A program made the translations under genes and the position numbers. Positions 27,197 through 35,889 of a stretch of DNA of 64,000 nt are shown here, piece after piece. This DNA is from Acidobacteriota bacterium (GTDB lineage: Bacteria > Acidobacteriota > Terriglobia > Terriglobales > SCQP01), in contig DAHVCP010000075.1 of assembly GCA_027314025.1 (NCBI GenBank), positions 1-64,000 on the forward strand. Direction: 5' to 3'. The notes under the pieces were generated by a model. The model made no database searches, was not told where the DNA came from, and was given only the letters and a program-made list of their open reading frames with translations. Numbering within the stretch: position 1 is the stretch's first letter; every line of letters begins with the position of its first letter.

Positions 27197-28213
27197 ATGC
27201 GGGCACTTGTGGCATTCGGAATTAGCGCCGCGGCGGTCAGCGGCGCGGTGTTGGCGTGGGCGGCGGCGCGCCGGCCGGCAGCGAGCAGCGCCGCCCCTCC
27301 CCGGCGCCGGTATCCAACGTACGGCTGGGTCGCGGTGGCGGCCATCGCGGTGCTGGAAGCCCTGCTGGCGCTGCGCACGCCGTGGGTGACGACGTTCTTC
27401 ACGGCCCTGATCTGGACGGCGTTCATTCCCGCGGTGGACGCGGGCATCTATCGCCATCGCGGCGATTCGCCCCTGCATCATGCGGCGCCGTTCACGGTGT
27501 TGTGCCTGCTTTCCGTGCCCATCTGGCTGGCGTTCGAAGCCTACAACGTACGCTTGCAAAACTGGCGCTACGTCGGCGTTCCCGCCCACGGCGCATTGTT
27601 CGTGCTGGGCGGAGCATGGGCCTTCGCCACCATTCTGCCCGGCCTGTTTCTGGTGGCCGATTTATTGCTGGCGGCCGGACTGGAGCAGACGCGGTGTCCG
27701 GCCTGGAACCCCTCCGCGGGCGCGCGCTGGGGCATGGCCGTCGTGGGCGCGTTGCTGGTGACGGCGCCGGTGGTTCTGCCGGTGCAGATTGGGCGCTATG
27801 GGTTCGGCGCGGTGTGGGTGGGATTTGCGCCCTTATTGGAGCCGCTGGCGGATCGCCTGGGGCTGCCGTCGGTGCTGGGCGATCTGCGCGCCGGCCGCCC
27901 CGGCCGTTTGTATGCATTGCTGGCCAGCGGCGGCATCTGCGGCTTTTTGTGGGAATTCTGGAATTACTGGGCGGCGGCCCGTTGGGAGTACATCTTTCCG
28001 CTGGGGCAGCACCTCAAAGTCTTCGCCATGCCCTTGCCGGGATTTCTTGGCTTCCCGCCGTTCGCCCTGGAATGCTTCACCATGACCGCGGTCGTGGCCT
28101 GGCTGCTGCTGCCCGCCGGCCTGCGGCCGGGCTGGCCGGCGGCGCCCTGGGTCACGGGCGCGGCGGCGGACCCGCGAGCGGCCGCGGCGGACCTGCCCTT
28201 GGCATCGCGCTAA
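27197..28213 (+). CDS. Polytopic membrane protein with internal repeat, unknown function
   Basis: About 338 aa with seven to nine hydrophobic segments. Two matching motifs occur about 120 residues apart: EAYNVRLQNWRYVGVP and EFWNYWAAARWEYIFP, both E-x-x-N-x(5)-W-x-Y-x-x-P, which suggests an ancient internal duplication with the motif at a membrane interface. The frame extends to a GTG at 27167, but ATG 27197 starts directly with a membrane helix and has AGAG upstream. I do not recognise the family; a carotenoid- or lipid-related enzyme is only a guess. Confidence 0.78.
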   Translation: MRALVAFGISAAAVSGAVLAWAAARRPAASSAAPPRRRYPTYGWVAVAAIAVLEALLALRTPWVTTFFTALIWTAFIPAVDAGIYRHRGDSPLHHAAPFTVLCLLSVPIWLAFEAYNVRLQNWRYVGVPAHGALFVLGGAWAFATILPGLFLVADLLLAAGLEQTRCPAWNPSAGARWGMAVVGALLVTAPVVLPVQIGRYGFGAVWVGFAPLLEPLADRLGLPSVLGDLRAGRPGRLYALLASGGICGFLWEFWNYWAAARWEYIFPLGQHLKVFAMPLPGFLGFPPFALECFTMTAVVAWLLLPAGLRPGWPAAPWVTGAAADPRAAAADLPLASR

Positions 28214-28241
28214 ACTGCTGGGCATCGCCGGGTTTTGCGTT

Positions 28242-30659
28242 ATGGGCTCGCCGAGCGCCATTGCCGACTCGCCTATTGCCGCGCGCGCCGTTCCCGCTCG
28301 CGCCTTGGCCGGCGTCGCCTGCACCAGCTTGGCCTCGCTGCTGCTGGAACTGTCCCTGACGCGGTTGTTCTCGGTGGTGCTGTTCTACCACTTCGCCTTC
28401 ATGGCCATTTCCATCGCCTTGTTGGGATTGGGGGCCGGCGGCTTGGGGGCGTTTCTGTATTTCCGCCGCGATCCCGCCCGGCCGGCGCTGCCGGCGGCGG
28501 CCGCGGCCTGCGCTTTGTCCGGCGCCGCGGCGATCGCCGCCTTGTTCGGCATCCTGCACGCCGATATTTCGCTGACGGTCAGCTGGGGCAATTTTTTGGC
28601 GCTGACGGCGATCTTCCTGCTGGCCGCGGCGCCGTTTGCCGGCAATGGCTTCGCGGTTGCCGCCGTTCTCGCCGCCCATCCGCGGCGCGTACACCGGCTG
28701 TACGGCGCCGATCTGGGGGGAGCGGCGGCGGCCTGTTTGGCGTTTGTGCCGCTGATGGACCGCTGCGGCGGGCCCAGCGCCATCCTGGTGGCGGCGGCGC
28801 TGGCGTGTCTGGCCGCGGCGGCGTTTGACCGCCGCTGGCGGCGCCGCGGCCTGGTGCTGGCGGCGCTGGCGGTGCTGCTCGCGTTGGGCGACATGCAGGG
28901 CCGCTGGTTCGACATTCGCTACGCCAAAGGCGCGCGGCAGCGGGACATCGTCTATCACCGCTGGAACTCCTTGTCCCGCATCCAGGTGCAAGCCACGCCG
29001 CGGGGCGGCCGGATGATTTTGATTGATTCCGACGCCGCCACGGCCATCGTGCCCTTTTCCGCGCAACAAGCCCGCCGCGATCCGGCGCTGGCGGCCGCTT
29101 ACACCAGCGTCAGCGCCGACGCCGCCTATGCCGCCCGTCCGGGAACCACCGCGCTGATCATTGGCGCCGGCGGCGGCGCCGACGTGATGCGCGCGGTGCT
29201 GGGCGGCGCTCCGCGGGTGACCGCCGTGGATATCAACCCCATCATCATTCGCGATCTGATGCTGGGGCGCTACCGCGCCTATTCCCACGATCTGTATGGC
29301 CGCCCGCCGGTGCGCGCCGTGGTCGCCGAGGGCCGCAATTACCTGCGCCATAGCCGCCGCCGCTATGGCGTGGTGCAGGCCACCATGGTGGATACCTGGG
29401 CGGCGACGGCGGCGGGGGCGATGGCCTTGTCGGAGGCGAATCTGTACACGGTGCAAGCCTTCCAGGAATATCTCCAGCACCTGACGCCGCGCGGACTGCT
29501 GTCCATTACCCGCTGGGAGTTTCGCCGCCCGCGGGAGGCGCTGCGGGTGGTTGCATTGGGGATCGCCGCCCTGCGCCGCGGCTACGGCGTCCGCGATGCG
29601 CGGCCCTGCATCGCCGTGCTCGCGGACGGGCGCTTGGACCGCCGGGGCGTAACGGTCACCACCTTGATCGGCCGGCAGCCGTTGACGTCCGGCGACCTGG
29701 CGCGGCTGCGGCGCTTCGCCGCCGACCACCGGCATCTGCGTTGGCTGGCTTTGCCCGGCGCGCCGCGGGACAACGCCTTCAGCCGCTTGCTGGCAAGCCG
29801 CAATCCGGCCCGGTTCGCCGCCGCCTATCCCTTCGACCTCACCCCGCCGACGGACAACCGGCCGTTTTTCTTCTATACGCTGAAGACGGCGGCGGTGCTG
29901 CGCGACCTCTTCTCGCCGCGGCCCTTTCGCGCCATGGACTTCAAAGTCAATTTGGCGCTATTCATCTTGCTCTCGCTGCTGGGGATTTCGCTGGCGGCGG
30001 TGGCGGTGTTTCTGCTGTTGCCGCTGCGCTGGGCGGGGGTCCGGCTGCCACGCGGGGCGCCGTTGGACTTGGCCTATTTCCTGGCCCTGGGGTTGGGTTA
30101 CATCCTGATCGAAGTCGCCTTCGTGCAGCAGTTTGTCTTGTTTCTGGGCAACCCGGTCTACGCGCTGACGGTGGTGATATTCGTGATGCTAGCCGCCAGC
30201 GGCCTGGGAGCGCTGTGGGGGCGGCGGCATTACGCCTGCGGCGGCATGCGTTGGGTGGTGACGGGAATCGAAGCCGCCGTGGGGCTCTACCTATGGCAGC
30301 TTTCCGGCTGGCTAGGCGCTTGGGTGGGACTGCCCCTGGCGGGCCGCATTCTGATTACGGCGGGCCTGCTGGCGCCGCTGGCGTTTTTGCAAGGTCTGCC
30401 CTTTCCCGCCGGCATTCGCTGGCTGGCGGGCGGCGGGCCGGAGGTGGTGGCCTGGGCTTGGGCGGTCAACGCGGCGGCCAGCGTGCTGGGCTCGGTGCTG
30501 GCGATGCTGATCGCCATCCACTGGGGCATGAGCTGGGCGCTGGCGGCGGGCGGCGGCGCCTACCTGGCCGCCGGCCTGCTGACGTTTCGCTTCGCCGGCC
30601 GGCATGCCGCCTTGGCGCGGGCCGAGGCGGGCCCGGCGACGGCGTCCGCCCCCGCATAA
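28242..30659 (+). CDS. Membrane protein with spermidine-synthase-like domain
   Basis: Protein of 805 aa: an N-terminal membrane part of about six helices (to residue 215), a central spermidine-synthase/methyltransferase-like Rossmann domain (ALIIGAGGGADVMRAVLGG, VDINPIIIRDL, DTWAATAAGAMALSEANLYT) and a C-terminal membrane part of about seven helices. This is the fused MFS/spermidine synthase-type architecture found in many environmental bacteria, with no firm function. Polyamine synthesis is not assured. TAAACT overlaps the preceding stop codon (28211-28216) and could act as an internal -10. Confidence 0.87.
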   Translation: MGSPSAIADSPIAARAVPARALAGVACTSLASLLLELSLTRLFSVVLFYHFAFMAISIALLGLGAGGLGAFLYFRRDPARPALPAAAAACALSGAAAIAALFGILHADISLTVSWGNFLALTAIFLLAAAPFAGNGFAVAAVLAAHPRRVHRLYGADLGGAAAACLAFVPLMDRCGGPSAILVAAALACLAAAAFDRRWRRRGLVLAALAVLLALGDMQGRWFDIRYAKGARQRDIVYHRWNSLSRIQVQATPRGGRMILIDSDAATAIVPFSAQQARRDPALAAAYTSVSADAAYAARPGTTALIIGAGGGADVMRAVLGGAPRVTAVDINPIIIRDLMLGRYRAYSHDLYGRPPVRAVVAEGRNYLRHSRRRYGVVQATMVDTWAATAAGAMALSEANLYTVQAFQEYLQHLTPRGLLSITRWEFRRPREALRVVALGIAALRRGYGVRDARPCIAVLADGRLDRRGVTVTTLIGRQPLTSGDLARLRRFAADHRHLRWLALPGAPRDNAFSRLLASRNPARFAAAYPFDLTPPTDNRPFFFYTLKTAAVLRDLFSPRPFRAMDFKVNLALFILLSLLGISLAAVAVFLLLPLRWAGVRLPRGAPLDLAYFLALGLGYILIEVAFVQQFVLFLGNPVYALTVVIFVMLAASGLGALWGRRHYACGGMRWVVTGIEAAVGLYLWQLSGWLGAWVGLPLAGRILITAGLLAPLAFLQGLPFPAGIRWLAGGGPEVVAWAWAVNAAASVLGSVLAMLIAIHWGMSWALAAGGGAYLAAGLLTFRFAGRHAALARAEAGPATASAPA

Positions 30660-30966
30660 CGCGGCAATCGGGAGATCCCCTGACCCCCAACGGACAACCA
30701 TTGCCGGCTGTTCTCGCCCCGCCGTATCACCCTGCCGCATCGCCCCGCCGTATCACCCTGCCGCATCGTCCCGCCGCATCCACCCCGCCGCAGCCCCGCA
30801 ACGCCGGGCATCCCGAACCGGGCGGCCGAGCCGCACCCCGCGGCGGGCGCCGCGCGCCGCCGTCCCCGGCGGGACATTCCACGGATCGTCCATCCGTGTT
30901 AGGGTGAACGCAAAGACACAGGTCAAGATGTGGGGAGCCGGTTAGGTCGCCCGGGAGAGATCGAAT
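30660..30966 (+). other. Intergenic region upstream of the MCE gene
   Basis: 307 bp without a credible gene. It holds the 26-bp tandem repeat described separately and GC-rich low-complexity DNA. Just before the MCE start, GGGAGAG (30954-30960) serves as ribosome binding site. No convincing promoter was found. Confidence 0.6.
30715..30790. repeat. 26-bp tandem repeat, two perfect copies plus degenerate third
   Basis: Positions 30715-30740 and 30741-30766 are identical; the next about 24 bp match with several changes. Each unit contains CCGCCGTATCACCCTGCCGC. It lies between two genes and does not encode a recognisable peptide. Confidence 0.85.
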
Positions 30967-32043
30967 TTGCCTTCGCGCGCCGAACTCAAGTGGTCTCAGG
31001 TCAAAGTAGGTCTGGTGATGGTCATCGCCATCGCCATTTTGCTGGTGATCATCTTCCTGATGACCGGCAAGGCGACGTTCGCCGGCAAGCTGCACATCGC
31101 CACCTACGTCAATGACGCCGCGGGCTTGCGGCGGGGCGCCATCGTCAATTTGGCGGGGGTCAGCATCGGCAACGTCACCTCGGTCGATCTGTCCACCCAT
31201 CCTCCCAACCCGGCGGAGCCGGTGCGCATTGAGATGGCCGTCGCCAACGATGCCCGCGCCTGGCTGCGGCAGGACTCGGTCGCCGAACTCGGGGCGATCA
31301 ACCCGCTCGGCGGCACCATGGTGAACATCCGCCGCGGCACGGCCAGCTCGCCGCCGGCGCGGGACGGCACGGTGCTGAAGTCGGCCAGCGCCGCCGGCAT
31401 CTCGGAACTGCTGGTCACCAGCCACACGCTGCTGCAAAACGCCAACGACATCGTGGAGCGCCTGGGCGCGCTGATGGACCAAATCCAAAGCGGGCAAGGC
31501 TCCATCGGCAAGCTCATCTATTCCGAGCAGCTCTATGACCGCTTCAACACCATCGCCAAGAACGTCGCAACGCTGACGGCGGCGATGAATACCCGGCAGG
31601 GCACGATCGGGGAGCTGGTCTACAACCACGAGCTGTACGCCAAGCTGAACACCACGCTCAACCGGCTGAACGACACGCTGGAGCGCATTCAGCATGGACC
31701 GGGGACGATGGCCAAGCTGATCAACGATCCCAGCCTGTACAACCATGCCGACCAATTGGTGCAGGGGCTGAACCGTACCACCACGCAGATCAATTCGGGC
31801 AAGGGAACGATTGGGATGCTGCTGCGCAACCAGCAGACCGCGATCCACATGCGGGACACGATCCAGAATCTGGACGGCTTGCTGGCTGGGCTGAAGGCGG
31901 GCAAGGGCACGGCCGGGCAACTGGTCACCAACCCGACGCTGTACCATCACCTGGACAGCTTGACCAGCGAGTTGCGCAGCTTGCTCAAGGCGTTCAAGAA
32001 ACACCCGAAGAAGTATCTGACCATTCAGTTGAAGCTGTTCTAG
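30967..32043 (+). CDS. MCE (MlaD) domain protein with C-terminal repeats
   Basis: Periplasmic, membrane-anchored lipid-transport protein, 358 aa, TTG start after GGGAGAG. One N-terminal helix (VKVGLVMVIAIAILLVIIFLM) is followed by a single MCE domain (about 38-115: DAAGLRRGAIVNLAGVSIGNV). The C-terminal 200 residues carry about four to five repeats of roughly 45 residues built around G-x-G-T-x-G-x-L-x(4)-LY-x(2)-L, predicted to be helical. MCE proteins form the lipid-binding ring of Mla/Mce systems. The partner permease and ATPase (MlaE, MlaF) are not adjacent. Confidence 0.9.
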   Translation: MPSRAELKWSQVKVGLVMVIAIAILLVIIFLMTGKATFAGKLHIATYVNDAAGLRRGAIVNLAGVSIGNVTSVDLSTHPPNPAEPVRIEMAVANDARAWLRQDSVAELGAINPLGGTMVNIRRGTASSPPARDGTVLKSASAAGISELLVTSHTLLQNANDIVERLGALMDQIQSGQGSIGKLIYSEQLYDRFNTIAKNVATLTAAMNTRQGTIGELVYNHELYAKLNTTLNRLNDTLERIQHGPGTMAKLINDPSLYNHADQLVQGLNRTTTQINSGKGTIGMLLRNQQTAIHMRDTIQNLDGLLAGLKAGKGTAGQLVTNPTLYHHLDSLTSELRSLLKAFKKHPKKYLTIQLKLF

Positions 32044-32153
32044 GCGGCGGCCGGAGGAGGGTGGGCCGGCACCGGGTTGCCGGGCGCATGCGCCATGCCG
32101 CGGCTGAGGCAGGCGGCGGCGGGAGATCCGGCGCAACCTAGCGCCGGGCCCCC

Positions 32154-32159
32154 TATACT
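32154..32159 (+). promoter_or_regulatory. -10-like TATACT, 6 nt before TTG start
   Basis: TATACT is followed by GAGGTA and the TTG of the CPBP protease gene. The gap contains GAGG, so a very short leader is possible too. Confidence 0.5.
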
Positions 32160-32165
32160 GAGGTA

Positions 32166-33206
32166 TTGACTCCCGACAGTCCCACGACATCCGTCTTTTC
32201 CGCGCCGCCGCCGCCTCCGCTGCCGCCGGCGCAGGATCCGGCTTGGCGCGGATTGGATGTGGCGCTGATCGTGCTGTTCACCGGGCTGGCGCTGATCGCG
32301 GCCTTGATTCTGGGCATCGCCGTCTTGGCTTTGTTCAATGCCGCCGGCGGGCAGCATCCTTTGACGGGCTTCAGCCCGCTGACCTCGCTTTCGTTCTTGC
32401 TGACGGTGCAAGGCGCGGCGTACCTAGCCGGTTTCCTGTTCGCCTACTTGTGGCTGACGCGGTTGTATGGGGTTCGGTTTTGGCGGGCGGTTCACTGGAC
32501 CAAGATCCCTTGGTCGTTGGCCGGCACGCTGCTCCTGGTAGGAATTTTCCTCTCCGTTGCGCTAGAGTGGCTGTCACGGTTTCTGCCCATTCCCAAGCAG
32601 CTGCCGATTGACCGCATCTTCAACTCCCACAGCGCTTGGGCGCTGACCGTTTTCGGCGTGGGCGTGGCCCCGTTGTTCGAGGAGTTCATTTTCCGCGGCC
32701 TGCTCTACCCCAGCCTGCGGTTGTCGTTCGCCGCGGGCATGAGCGAGCAGCAGGCGCGGGCCTGGCGGCCGTTTCTGTGGGCGGGCGCGGGGGCCACCAC
32801 CTTGATCGCGGGCCTGGCGGCGATGCGGGATTCGATCCTCGGCTATTCGCTGCGCGGTCCCGACATCGCGTTCATCACGGCCGGAGCGCTGGCGATCTTG
32901 ACGGTGCCGCTGTTGAACGGCATCGCCTGGATTTTCCGGGCGCTCTCCCGTTGGGGACACGCCGAATGGCTGGCGATCGTCACCACCGGGGTCCTGTTCG
33001 GCTTGGTGCATTCGGCGCAGTTGGCCGGCGCCTTCTGGCCGGTGCTGCTGATTTCCATCGTGGGCATCGTGCTGACCGCGGCCCGCGCGTTCAGCGGTTC
33101 GCTGGTCGCCAGCTGGATCATCCACTGCGTTTACAACGGTACGATTTTCATCGCGCTTTTCGTCGCCACGCATGGCTACCAGAACTTCCAACACCTGGCG
33201 CATTAG
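32166..33206 (+). CDS. CPBP family intramembrane metalloprotease
   Basis: Polytopic membrane protein, 346 aa, of the CPBP/CAAX-protease (ABI) family. The motif EEFIFRGLLYPSL near residue 175 supplies the paired Glu and the Arg, and FGLVHSAQ near 278 supplies the conserved His. A Pro-rich cytoplasmic N-terminus precedes about eight helices. Such proteins act as intramembrane endopeptidases, often with unknown substrates. It overlaps pyrE by 35 nt. The TTG start is supported by the frame and by TATACT just upstream. Confidence 0.88.
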   Translation: MTPDSPTTSVFSAPPPPPLPPAQDPAWRGLDVALIVLFTGLALIAALILGIAVLALFNAAGGQHPLTGFSPLTSLSFLLTVQGAAYLAGFLFAYLWLTRLYGVRFWRAVHWTKIPWSLAGTLLLVGIFLSVALEWLSRFLPIPKQLPIDRIFNSHSAWALTVFGVGVAPLFEEFIFRGLLYPSLRLSFAAGMSEQQARAWRPFLWAGAGATTLIAGLAAMRDSILGYSLRGPDIAFITAGALAILTVPLLNGIAWIFRALSRWGHAEWLAIVTTGVLFGLVHSAQLAGAFWPVLLISIVGIVLTAARAFSGSLVASWIIHCVYNGTIFIALFVATHGYQNFQHLAH

Positions 33207-33873
33207 CGCCGCATTGGCCGACCCCGCCGCCGCGCGGCGCCGGCTGCTGGAGATCCTGGCGGAAAAGTCCTTCCGCTTGGGCGATTTTCTGCTCTCCTCG
33301 GGCGGGCGCAGCGACTATTACCTGGACTGCCGGCGCACCACCCTGGATGGGGAAGGCGGCTTGCGGACGGGACAGCTGATTCTGCACGCGATTCGCGCGG
33401 CGGCCGCGCCGGTGACGGCGGTGGGCGGGCTGACGCTGGGGGCCGACCCCATCGTCAGCGCGGTGGCGGTGGTCAGCGCGATGCTGCATGGGGAAGCGGG
33501 CGCCGGCGCGGCGCCGCCGCCGCTGTCGGCGTTCATCGTGCGAAAAAGCGAGAAGGCGCACGGGACGGGGCAAAAGATCGAAGGGGAGGTGCGGGCGGGA
33601 ATGGCGGTGGCGATCGTGGATGACGTTTGCACCACGGCGGCCTCGACCGTGCAGGCGATTGAAGCCGCCTGGGCCGCGGAGCTGGAAGTGCGGCAAGTGT
33701 TCTGCCTGGTGGAGCGGGAGGAAGCCGGCGGGCGCGCCAACCTGAATGCGCTCTGGCGCCAACGGTTTCCCGGCCAGGACTGTCCCTTCACGGCGCTGTT
33801 CACCGCCGCCGAGGTGCGGGCGGAGCACCAGCGCCGCGCCGCAGCTCAAGCCGGCGCGGGGGAGGGCCGCTGA
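33172..33873 (+). CDS. pyrE: Orotate phosphoribosyltransferase
   Basis: Converts orotate and PRPP to OMP in pyrimidine synthesis, 233 aa. The PRPP loop [17 protein letters not shown] is near residue 147, and the N-terminal [17 protein letters not shown] and [17 protein letters not shown] blocks are typical. It overlaps the protease gene upstream and shares TGATG with mtnA downstream, so translation is probably coupled. The other pyr genes in this window are at 57.2-60 kb. The first 10-15 residues are untypical and the start may be a little downstream. Confidence 0.94.
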   Translation: MATRTSNTWRISAALADPAAARRRLLEILAEKSFRLGDFLLSSGGRSDYYLDCRRTTLDGEGGLRTGQLILHAIRAAAAPVTAVGGLTLGADPIVSAVAVVSAMLHGEAGAGAAPPPLSAFIVRKSEKAHGTGQKIEGEVRAGMAVAIVDDVCTTAASTVQAIEAAWAAELEVRQVFCLVEREEAGGRANLNALWRQRFPGQDCPFTALFTAAEVRAEHQRRAAAQAGAGEGR

Positions 33874-34931
33874 TGCTGCCCACGGTGGAATGGACGGACG
33901 AAGGCGTCAAGCTGCTGGACCAATTGCAACTGCCGGCGACGGTCACCTACCGCCTTTGCCGCAACTACCAGGAAGTGGCCGAAGGCATCCGGGCGATGGT
34001 GGTGCGGGGCGCGCCGGCGATCGGCGTGACGGCGGCGATGGGCGCGGCGCTGGGCGTGCTGCAATCGCCGGCGCGGGAGATGGCGGCGCTGCGCCAGGAG
34101 TTCGCGGCCATTCGCGCCACGCTGGCGGCGACGCGGCCCACGGCGGTGAATTTGTTTTGGGCGCTGGAGCGGATGAACCAGACCTTCGAGGCGGCCGCGG
34201 TGAGCGGCGACCTGGGCGAGGTGCGGCGGCGGATGCGGGAGGAAGCTCTGGCGATCTGCGCCGAGGACATCGCCATCAACCGGGCGATCGGCCGCCATGG
34301 CGCGGCGCTGCTGCCCGCGGCGGGCGAGGTGCTGACGCACTGTAACGCCGGGGCGCTGGCCACCGCCGGCTATGGCACGGCGCTGGGCGTGATCCGGGCG
34401 GCGGTGGAAGACGGCAAGGCGCTGCGGGTGCTGGCCGATGAAACCCGGCCCTATTTGCAGGGCGCGCGGCTGACGGCGTGGGAGCTGCAGCAGGACGGCA
34501 TTCCCACGACGGTGATCACCGACAACATGGCGGGCCATTTTTTGCATAGCGGGCGCGTGGGGGCGGTGGTGGTGGGGGCGGACCGGATCACGGCCAACGG
34601 CGATGTGGCCAACAAGATCGGGACCTATTCGGTGGCGGTGCTGGCGCATGAAAACGGCGTGCCGTTCTACGTCGCGGCGCCGCTGTCCACGCTGGACCTA
34701 AGCCTCGCCAGCGGCGAGCAAATTCCCATCGAGCAGCGCGCTGCGGCGGAGGTGACGCACCTGCGCGGCGTGCCGATCACGCCGGAGGGCGTGGCGGTGG
34801 CCAACCCGGCGTTTGACGTGACGCCCAACCGCTATGTGACCGCCATCATCACGGAGGCGGGCGTGGCGCGCGCGCCGTACCAGGAAAGCCTGGCCGCGCT
34901 GGCCGGCGGCGCCCGCGGGCAGAGCGCCTAG
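33873..34931 (+). CDS. mtnA: S-methyl-5-thioribose-1-phosphate isomerase
   Basis: Isomerises methylthioribose-1-phosphate to methylthioribulose-1-phosphate in methionine salvage, 352 aa. Family blocks are [13 protein letters not shown] near residue 45, [20 protein letters not shown] with the catalytic Cys near 155, [17 protein letters not shown] and [19 protein letters not shown] with the catalytic Asp near 235. The start codon overlaps the pyrE stop. No other methionine-salvage gene is in the window. Confidence 0.95.
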   Translation: MLPTVEWTDEGVKLLDQLQLPATVTYRLCRNYQEVAEGIRAMVVRGAPAIGVTAAMGAALGVLQSPAREMAALRQEFAAIRATLAATRPTAVNLFWALERMNQTFEAAAVSGDLGEVRRRMREEALAICAEDIAINRAIGRHGAALLPAAGEVLTHCNAGALATAGYGTALGVIRAAVEDGKALRVLADETRPYLQGARLTAWELQQDGIPTTVITDNMAGHFLHSGRVGAVVVGADRITANGDVANKIGTYSVAVLAHENGVPFYVAAPLSTLDLSLASGEQIPIEQRAAAEVTHLRGVPITPEGVAVANPAFDVTPNRYVTAIITEAGVARAPYQESLAALAGGARGQSA

Positions 34932-34950
34932 CCCGGGAGCGGGGCGGGCC

Positions 34951-35862
34951 ATGGCCACCACCGCCGAGCTGATCGCCGCCGCCGCCGCCACGCTGGCCGC
35001 GGCCGGGCTGGCCGAACCCCGGCGGGACGCGGAGGCGCTGTGGCTTGCGGCGAGCGGGCGGGAACGCGCCTGGCTGTACGCGCACCCGGAGGCCGCGCCG
35101 GAGGCCGCCGCGGCGCGGCAGTTCCAAGCCTGGGTGGCGGCGCGGGCGCGGCATGAGCCGCTGCAATATCTGACCGGCGAGCGGGAATTTTTCGGTCGCG
35201 CGTTCCAGGTCAGCCCGGCGGTGCTGATTCCGCGGCCGGAGACGGAACTGGTGGTCAGCGCGGCGCTGGAGAAAGCGAAGGCCAAAGCGAACGAGAAAGC
35301 GAAGGCCAGAGCCGACGCCAAAACGCGCGCCGCGGCCGGAACGGCGGGAGCGAACGCGCCGCGGCTGATGGTGTTGGACGCCGGGACCGGATCGGGGGCC
35401 ATCGCCGTGACGCTGGCGCTGGAGTTGGGCGCGGGGGCATGGGTCGCGGCCAGCGACCGTTCCGCCGCGGCGCTGGCGGTGGCGGCGGCGAACGCGCGGC
35501 GGCTGGGAGCGGCGGTGAACCTGCTGCAAGCCGATTGGCTGGCGGCCTTCGCCGCGCGGCCGATATTCGATCTCATCGTGTCGAATCCCCCCTATGTCTC
35601 CGTAGAGGAATTTGCCCATCTGGAACGGCAGGTGCGGGAGCACGAGCCGCTCGGCGCGCTGGTCTCCGGACCCACCGGCCTGGAGGCCTATGCGACGCTG
35701 CTGCCGCAGGCGCGGGCGCGCCTGCGTTCCGGCGGCTGGCTCATACTAGAAACCGGCTATCGTTCCGCCGCCGCGCTGCGGCCGCTGCTGGCGGGCTGGG
35801 CGGCGGTGGAAGCGCGCCGCGATTATCAAGGCTGGGAGCGGGTGTTGCTGGCCCGCCGCTAA
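34951..35862 (+). CDS. prmC: Release factor glutamine methyltransferase
   Basis: SAM-dependent enzyme that methylates the GGQ glutamine of peptide chain release factors, 303 aa. The PrmC N-terminal helical domain leads to QYLTGEREFFGRAF and IPRPETELV, the SAM motif LDAGTGSGAIAVTLA is near residue 135, and catalytic NPPYVS is near 212. A Lys/Ala-rich insertion of about 35 residues (near 105-135: EKAKAKANEKAKARADAK) separates the two domains and is not part of the usual fold. It lies in a compact run with mtnA and the CCA-adding enzyme. Confidence 0.93.
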   Translation: MATTAELIAAAAATLAAAGLAEPRRDAEALWLAASGRERAWLYAHPEAAPEAAAARQFQAWVAARARHEPLQYLTGEREFFGRAFQVSPAVLIPRPETELVVSAALEKAKAKANEKAKARADAKTRAAAGTAGANAPRLMVLDAGTGSGAIAVTLALELGAGAWVAASDRSAAALAVAAANARRLGAAVNLLQADWLAAFAARPIFDLIVSNPPYVSVEEFAHLERQVREHEPLGALVSGPTGLEAYATLLPQARARLRSGGWLILETGYRSAAALRPLLAGWAAVEARRDYQGWERVLLARR

Positions 35863-35889
35863 CCGCCGCTGCGCCCGCCGCCATCACCC

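Noticed and set aside
28152-29735. Antisense 527-codon frame over the spermidine-synthase-like gene
   Set aside because: Gln/Arg/Gly-rich composition without domains; the sense gene is clear.
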